From an uncultured bacterium (lineage in GTDB: Bacteria; Bacillota; Clostridia; Oscillospirales; Oscillospiraceae): a DNA stretch of 47,934 nucleotides. Positions 43,802-47,934 of this stretch are shown piece after piece. The notes under the pieces were generated by a model, which saw nothing but the letters and a program-made list of their open reading frames with translations, was not told the DNA's origin and searched no databases. Position 1 is the first letter of the stretch. Each line of letters opens with the position of its first letter. Location of the stretch: assembly GCA_947643715.1 (NCBI GenBank), contig CANRXB010000019.1, positions 1-47,934 of the forward strand, in the 5' to 3' direction. The translations under genes and the position numbers were made by a program.

Positions 43802-43965
43802 TTTGATCCATCCCGTTCTTTTTCAAGATGTTCCAACCCTAAACGGATCAGTTCTAATGTCGCAGCAGAACGGCTTGGATAACGATTTTCAAAGCGGAAA
43901 TCATCGATGCGTTTCAACAACCCATCATCAACAATGATCGTATAGCGTGGTTTTTCGGTCGGCAT
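43798..43965 (-). CDS. Small ribbon-helix-helix-like DNA-binding protein
   Basis: The protein has 55 aa from ATG 43965, with AGGAGG 8 nt upstream. A beta strand (PRYTIIVDDG) followed by two helices (LLKRIDDFRF; SRSAATLELIRLGLEHLE) fits the Arc/CopG fold. It heads a two-gene unit with the 69-aa XRE protein and faces six GTTCA boxes in its promoter. It could be the repressor of the divergent gene at 44140. Confidence 0.75.
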   Translation of the reverse strand: MPTEKPRYTIIVDDGLLKRIDDFRFENRYPSRSAATLELIRLGLEHLEKERDGSK

Positions 43966-43983
43966 CACTGTCGCCTCCTGGCA

Positions 43984-44087
43984 GTTCATATTATGCGCAA
44001 GTTCAGACCCAATGAACTATAATGCAAAGGGGGGTTCAGAGGTTCATATAAGGTGTCCCGGTGAGAAGGTACGTATATGATATGAAC
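43984..44087. promoter_or_regulatory. Divergent promoter region with six GTTCA/TGAAC boxes
   Basis: GTTCA occurs at 43984, 44001, 44034 and 44042, and TGAAC at 44013 and 44083. A perfect plus-strand TATAAT is at 44018-44023 and a minus-strand CATAAT at 43990-43995. One pair forms GTTCA-N7-TGAAC (44001-44017). Repeated short boxes over divergent promoters suit a ribbon-helix-helix operator. The -35 boxes are poor. Confidence 0.6.
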
Positions 44088-44139
44088 GAATCGACTGAAT
44101 TCTATTTTGGAACACAACACGAGAGAGGAGCATCCCACT

Positions 44140-44394
44140 ATGACCGACCCGATCGACGCGCTGTATGCGTATGCCCAGGAGCATGTGATGCCGGGCCTGT
44201 TGGCACAGGAAAACGAATATGAGAACGCACTGCGGTGCGTGGAGCGTCGAAAGCGAGCCGTCCGGGCGCTGTTGGACGAGAAGAACGCGCAGCAGTTGGA
44301 GGATCTGCTGGGAGAGAACGACTTGCTGGCCTTTTTCCAGGGCAAGGCGTCGTTCCGGGCGGGCGTCCAGGTCGGGGCGGCGCTGCTGCGCTGA
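44140..44394 (+). CDS. Small helical protein, possibly DUF6809-like
   Basis: The protein has 84 aa from ATG 44140, with GAGAGGAG upstream. It is predicted all-helical and charged (ENALRCVERRKRAVRALLDE, then GKASFRAGVQVGAALL). The pattern of an EYxxA segment, a charged helix pair and a C-terminal FxxGxxxGA(R/L) helix resembles DUF6809, a family of unknown function in Firmicutes; this is a by-eye match. It is divergent from the two small regulators. Confidence 0.65.
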   Translation: MTDPIDALYAYAQEHVMPGLLAQENEYENALRCVERRKRAVRALLDEKNAQQLEDLLGENDLLAFFQGKASFRAGVQVGAALLR

Positions 44395-44703
44395 CTGCGC
44401 CGGAGGAACGTCCCGACGCTCAGGCGCAGGGCGTGGACCGCAGGAACGGACCGCAGCGCAACAGCGGGAGCGGCTGAGCGGGAACAGGGGGACAAGCGTG
44501 CCGGGCCGCTCGCGCCGGGAGGTCGAACGTCCACGCACCGTATCGGGCTCTCTCGTAAGCCGGGGGTCCTCAGGGGGGAGCCCGGCCTGTGAGCGAGGGC
44601 CGCGCAGCGGCCCGAAGCCGAACCGGCGGGCGCCCCCCTGAGCATTCTCTTTGGGTACTTTCTCTCATGGGAGAGAAAGTACCTCCCCGAAGGGCGAGGC
44701 CCT
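44395..44703. other. 309-bp intergenic with strongly structured element
   Basis: No gene is seen. CTCAGGGGGG (44569-44578) pairs with CCCCCCTGAG (44633-44642), enclosing a GCCCG/CGGGC pairing and an inner hairpin GGGCCGC-GCA-GCGGCCC. A separate perfect 13-bp hairpin follows (44654-44666 with 44671-44683, loop ATGG). No T-run follows either. It lies between the convergent 84-aa gene and thiI. It could be a dispersed palindromic repeat, a structured RNA or an unusual terminator. Confidence 0.65.
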
Positions 44704-45882
44704 TTACAGGTCCAGCACGATCCGCTCGATGCCCTCCACAGCTTCCGCCGTCATGGCCTCCACATCGAGGACAGCTTCCGCAGCCTCCAGCTCCTCCAAC
44801 TTGGGCTTGGTGCGGGGATGCTTGGGGGTGAATACGGTGCAGCAGTCCTCATAGGGCAGGATAGAGGTGTCGAACGTGCCGATCTTCCGGGCGATGCGGA
44901 CGATCTCCTCCTTGTCCATCCCCACCACAGGGCGCAGGACGGGCACGGTGCATACCGCGTCCGTACAGGCCAGCGCGTCCAGGGTCTGGCTGGCCACCTG
45001 GCCCACCGACTCTCCTGTGACCAGGGCCTGGATGCCGTTCTTCTCCGCCACCCGGCAGGCGATGCGCATCATGAAGCGGCGCATGAGGATCGTGAACAGC
45101 TCCTCCGGGCAGGAGCGGCGCAGCTCCTCCTGGATCTTGGTGAAGGGCACCACATGGACGCACTGTTTGCCTGTATAGGGCACCAGCAGCCTGGCCAGTT
45201 GGAGCACCTTCTCTTTGGCCTCCAGGGAGGTGTACGGATAGGAGTGATAGTGGATCATGTCCACGATGACGCCCCGTTTGGCGATCATCCAGGAGGCCAC
45301 GGGGGAGTCGATGCCTCCGGACAGCAGGGACAGGGCCCGTCCGCCCATGCCTACGGGGAGGCCGCCCGCCCCCGGCTCCGGGTCGGCGTGGACATACGCG
45401 TCGAAGTCCCGCACCTCCACGTGGACGGTGAGCTCCGGGGCGTGCATGTCCGCCGTCAGGTGGGGGAAACGGTCGTGGAGCTCGCCTCCCACATACTGGG
45501 AGAGCTGGATGGAGGTCATGGGGAAGGTCTTGTCCGCCCGCTTGGACTCCACCTTGAAAGACCGGGCCGCGCGCAGCTTGTCCCCCAGATACTCCACAGC
45601 GCACGCCACGATGGCGTCCTTCTCCTTGGGGCAGGCCCGGGCGCGGCATACCCCCACCGCGCCGAAGAGCTTCGTTATGGCCTCCCACGCGCCCTCCAGG
45701 TCCGCGCCGCCGTCCTGGGGCTCCACGTAGGTGGTGGACTGGCGGGTATATACCTTGAACGCACCGTATCGTTTCAGCCGCCGTTTGGCGTTGCCCATGA
45801 GCTTCTCCTCGAACCCCCGGCGGTTGAGTCCCTTGAGCACCATCTCTCCCTGCTTGAGCAGGATGATCTCTTCCATAGCCAT
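44704..45882 (-). CDS. thiI: ThiI, tRNA 4-thiouridine synthase
   Basis: The protein has 392 aa. An N-terminal ferredoxin-like and THUMP region (residues 1-170) is followed by the PP-loop SGGIDS at 188-193 that adenylates tRNA U8. It has no C-terminal rhodanese domain, as is normal in Firmicutes. The start may be ATG 45882 or ATG 45876 (AAGGG 6 nt upstream). The best ribosome site, AGGAGG, instead serves an out-of-frame ATG at 45896. No cysteine desulfurase gene is adjacent. Confidence 0.95.
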   Translation of the reverse strand: MAMEEIILLKQGEMVLKGLNRRGFEEKLMGNAKRRLKRYGAFKVYTRQSTTYVEPQDGGADLEGAWEAITKLFGAVGVCRARACPKEKDAIVACAVEYLGDKLRAARSFKVESKRADKTFPMTSIQLSQYVGGELHDRFPHLTADMHAPELTVHVEVRDFDAYVHADPEPGAGGLPVGMGGRALSLLSGGIDSPVASWMIAKRGVIVDMIHYHSYPYTSLEAKEKVLQLARLLVPYTGKQCVHVVPFTKIQEELRRSCPEELFTILMRRFMMRIACRVAEKNGIQALVTGESVGQVASQTLDALACTDAVCTVPVLRPVVGMDKEEIVRIARKIGTFDTSILPYEDCCTVFTPKHPRTKPKLEELEAAEAVLDVEAMTAEAVEGIERIVLDL

Positions 45883-45911
45883 CCCTTGCTTTCCATATTG
45901 ATATCCTCCTA

Positions 45912-45940
45912 ATTTTACAAGGACGGACAGGCGCTGTCAA
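45912..45940 (-). promoter_or_regulatory. Promoter of thiI
   Basis: On the minus strand there is a perfect TTGACA (45935-45940), a 17-bp spacer and TAAAAT (45912-45917). Confidence 0.8.
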
Positions 45941-45958
45941 GGGCGGCATGGAGGGCGC

Positions 45959-45987
45959 TTGACTAGGCGGAGCTTTTTTGATAGAAT
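45959..45987 (+). promoter_or_regulatory. Promoter of the GT2 glycosyltransferase gene
   Basis: TTGACT (45959-45964), a 17-bp spacer and TAGAAT (45982-45987) lie 65 bp before the start. It is back to back with the thiI promoter, 18 bp away. Confidence 0.75.
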
Positions 45988-46052
45988 GGGAAAATACTGC
46001 CAACGGAAACCAACGCGACGGGAGAGCCGGAGGGCTCCAGGAGGTCGAAACC

Positions 46053-47024
46053 ATGCGCGGCAACACCCTTTATATCGTGGTCCCCTGCTATAACGAGGAG
46101 GAGGTCCTCCCAGAGACCGCGCGGCGGCTGGCGGACAAGCTCAGGACCCTCATGCGCGGAGGGAAGATCGGCCCGGGGAGCCGGGTGCTGTTCGTCAACG
46201 ACGGCTCCAAGGACCGGACGTGGGACGTCATCAGCCGGCTCCATCGGGAGGATCCCCTGCTGTGCGGAGCGGACCTGTCCCGCAACCGGGGCCACCAAAA
46301 CGCCCTGCTGGCGGGGCTGATGACCGCGAAGGACCGCTCGGACATGGCGATCTCCATGGACGCCGACCTCCAGGACGACGTGGACGCAGTGGACGCCATG
46401 GTGGACAAGTACCTGGCCGGGGCGGACATCGTGTATGGCGTGCGCTCCTCCCGCAAGACGGACACCTTCTTCAAGCGCACCACCGCCGAGGCATTCTACC
46501 GCATGATGGACCTGCTGGGAGCGGAGACGGTGTTCAACCATGCCGACTACCGGCTCATGTCCCGCCGGGCGCTGGAGGGGCTGGCCCAGTTCAAGGAGGT
46601 CAACCTGTTCCTCCGGGGCATCGTGCCCATGATCGGCTATCCCACCGACACAGTGGAGTATGAGCGGGGGGAGCGGTTCGCCGGGGAGAGCAAGTACCCG
46701 CTGAAAAAGATGCTGTCCTTCGCTTTGGAGGGGGTCACCTCCCTGTCCGTGAAGCCGCTGCGGATGATCACCGGGCTGGGCTTCCTGGTGTTCTTCGTCT
46801 CATTGGTCATGATCGGCTACAACGTCGTGCGCTGGGCCACAGGGAACACGGTCACCGGCTGGGCCAGCCTGGCCTGTTCTGTATGGCTGATTGGGGGACT
46901 GATCCTGCTGTCCCTGGGGGTCATCGGGGAATACGTGGGCAAGCTGTACTTGGAAAGCAAGGGCCGGCCCAGGTTCCTCATCCGGGAGGTATTGGACGGC
47001 CGCGAGGGGGCGGACGGGGACTGA
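46053..47024 (+). CDS. Family 2 glycosyltransferase with two membrane helices (GtrB/ArnC type)
   Basis: The protein has 323 aa from ATG 46053, with AGGAGGT 8 nt upstream. The GT-A domain has VVPCYNEEE (start), VNDGSKDRT, and the metal-binding SMDADLQDD. Two C-terminal membrane helices lie at about 240-262 and 275-300. Such enzymes usually move a sugar from a nucleotide to undecaprenyl phosphate for wall or membrane glycosylation. It is monocistronic; the sugar cannot be told. Confidence 0.93.
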   Translation: MRGNTLYIVVPCYNEEEVLPETARRLADKLRTLMRGGKIGPGSRVLFVNDGSKDRTWDVISRLHREDPLLCGADLSRNRGHQNALLAGLMTAKDRSDMAISMDADLQDDVDAVDAMVDKYLAGADIVYGVRSSRKTDTFFKRTTAEAFYRMMDLLGAETVFNHADYRLMSRRALEGLAQFKEVNLFLRGIVPMIGYPTDTVEYERGERFAGESKYPLKKMLSFALEGVTSLSVKPLRMITGLGFLVFFVSLVMIGYNVVRWATGNTVTGWASLACSVWLIGGLILLSLGVIGEYVGKLYLESKGRPRFLIREVLDGREGADGD

Positions 47025-47082
47025 GTGCGCCCCGCATTTTTTTACAAAGTATTAAACCTTTCTAAACAATGGATGAACCCTC

Positions 47083-47111
47083 TTGCAATTCTCCCCGCAG
47101 CGGAATAAAAT
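47083..47111 (+). promoter_or_regulatory. Promoter of the 163-aa protein gene
   Basis: TTGCAA (47083-47088), a 17-bp spacer and TAAAAT (47106-47111) lie about 75 bp before the start. Confidence 0.7.
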
Positions 47112-47186
47112 AGCCTCAGTGGAAATGAAGCGGCGGATCGGACGCCGTCGCTGGGCGGCCCACATCACGATCAGGAGGTAATCATC

Positions 47187-47678
47187 ATGAGCATCGATTT
47201 TGAAAGCTTGAAGGACAAAGCTGTGGTCCTCGCCCAGTCCGGCGTGACCAAAGCCAGAGAGCTCACCGAGACCGGGATCGCCAAGGCCCGCGAGCTGGCG
47301 GACACCAGCGCCGCTAAGGCCAAGGAGATCACTGAGATCGGCAAGCTGAAAGTGAACAACTCTACCGAGCAGGAGGCCATCCGCAAGGCATATTCTGAGC
47401 TGGGCAAGCTGTATTACGCTGAGCGGGGCTCCGCCCCCGAGGCGGCCTACGCCGACGCCTGCCAGCGCATCACCGACGCCCTGGCCCGCATCTCTTACAA
47501 CAACGAGCGCATCGCCGACATCAAGGCCGCGGGCCAGCTCAGCGATGCCGAGGTGGAGGCTGTCGAGGTAGAGCCCGTCCCAGAGGACGGCGAGGCCCAG
47601 GACACTTCCTGCTGCTGCGGCGAGGCCGGGGACGACGCGCCCTGCTGCTGCCAGGAAGAGGATGAGCCCAAGGACTGA
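47187..47678 (+). CDS. Small protein with 11-residue helical repeats and two triple-cysteine clusters
   Basis: The protein has 163 aa. Residues 22-53 are three 11-mers (AKARELTETGI, AKARELADTSA, AKAKEITEIGK; the first begins TKARELTETGI), an amphipathic helix pattern. A helical middle (RKAYSELGKLYYAERG) is similar to small coiled proteins often seen in gut Firmicutes. The acidic C-terminus has CCC at two places (SCCCGEAG; PCCCQEE), a possible metal-binding feature. AGGAGG lies about 8 nt before the ATG. It has its own promoter and terminator. Function is not known. Confidence 0.85.
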   Translation: MSIDFESLKDKAVVLAQSGVTKARELTETGIAKARELADTSAAKAKEITEIGKLKVNNSTEQEAIRKAYSELGKLYYAERGSAPEAAYADACQRITDALARISYNNERIADIKAAGQLSDAEVEAVEVEPVPEDGEAQDTSCCCGEAGDDAPCCCQEEDEPKD

Positions 47679-47740
47679 ACGCATTGCCGCGTGTGGGCCG
47701 GGAGCCATCCCGCCCCATGCGCCCGATCCAAGAACGACGA

Positions 47741-47771
47741 AACAGGAGGCCGACTCGGCCTCCTGTTTTTT
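47741..47771 (+). terminator. Intrinsic terminator after the 163-aa protein gene
   Basis: A 12-bp stem (47741-47752 with 47756-47767) with a 3-nt loop runs into TTTTTT. Its left side has only AA, so it is mainly for the plus strand. Confidence 0.88.
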
Positions 47772-47842
47772 CATGCTCTCCCAGCTCTATGACGCCCGGG
47801 ACATCGAAGGCAGGACCATCGTCCGTCCCGCCCGAGTCCCCG

Positions 47843-47934
47843 TCACCCCATCAGCCAGTCCAGTTCCAGAGGGAGGGCGGCCAGAGCGATGTCGGGCTTG
47901 ACCAGCTCTCCGTGGAAGTCGCTGCCGCCGGTGA
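47843..47934 (-). CDS. PHP-domain phosphoesterase, C-terminal end only
   Basis: The last 30 codons of a minus-strand gene are present and run off the right edge. The sequence TGGSDFHGELVKPDIAL followed by a short end is the C-terminal metal-binding motif (GSDFHG) of PHP phosphoesterases of the TrpH/YciV type, which act on nucleoside or nucleotide phosphates. The stop is TGA at 47843-47845. The rest of the protein lies outside the window. Confidence 0.75.
   Translation of the reverse strand, partial: TGGSDFHGELVKPDIALAALPLELDWLMG

Noticed and set aside
43592-43965. Toxin-antitoxin pair
   Set aside because: Both members look like DNA-binding regulators; neither resembles a toxin.

Overview
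The window is GC-rich (about 60% by eye) and almost fully coding. It looks like the chromosome of a motile, high-GC Gram-positive Clostridia, perhaps of the Oscillospiraceae type. Markers are FliY rather than a simple FliN, the CheC/CheD/CheV set, FlbD/SwrD, the TIGR02530-type flagellar operon protein, strong AGGAGG ribosome sites, and an rpsF-ssb-rpsR operon. The genus is inference.

Region 1 (1-27,900) is one long minus-strand flagellar/chemotaxis operon of 31 genes with mostly tiny gaps or overlaps. Order of transcription: flgB, flgC, fliE, fliF, fliG, fliH, fliI, fliJ, fliK, flgD, TIGR02530 protein, flgE, flbD, motA, motB, fliM, fliY, cheY, fliO, fliP, fliQ, fliR, flhB, flhA, fliA (sigma-28), flgF, flgG, cheC, cheD, cheV, and a degenerate EAL-HDOD protein. 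It encodes the rod, hook, MS/C ring, export gate and ATPase, stator, switch, sigma factor and part of chemotaxis. Filament genes, cheA/W/B, fliL, flhF and flhG are not here. At the far end a convergent ComFB-domain gene with a 36-bp tandem-repeat linker shares a bidirectional terminator with the operon.

Region 2 (28,300-33,442), directly upstream of the flagellar operon on the same strand, holds a three-gene phosphorelay: a REC-HD-GYP-(PAS-like)-GGDEF protein, an HPt protein, and a CACHE-type hybrid histidine kinase with two receiver domains. With ComFB (a family recently reported to bind cyclic dinucleotides) and the inactive-looking EAL-HDOD protein, it brackets the flagellar operon with c-di-GMP functions.

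Region 3 (33,700-39,300, plus strand) holds a MoxR / DUF58 / transglutaminase operon and the rpsF-ssb-rpsR operon with a structured leader.

Region 4 (39,500-44,700) is accessory. A BlaR1-like M56 protein with a very long C-terminal part and its BlaI-type repressor are followed by an AT-richer patch of three small DNA-binding proteins with repeated putative operators, one of which sits between 34-bp imperfect direct repeats, then a small conserved-type protein and a strongly structured non-coding element.

Region 5 (44,700-47,934) holds thiI, a membrane-anchored GT2 glycosyltransferase, a small 11-mer-repeat protein with two triple-cysteine clusters, and the C-terminal end of a PHP phosphoesterase cut by the window edge.
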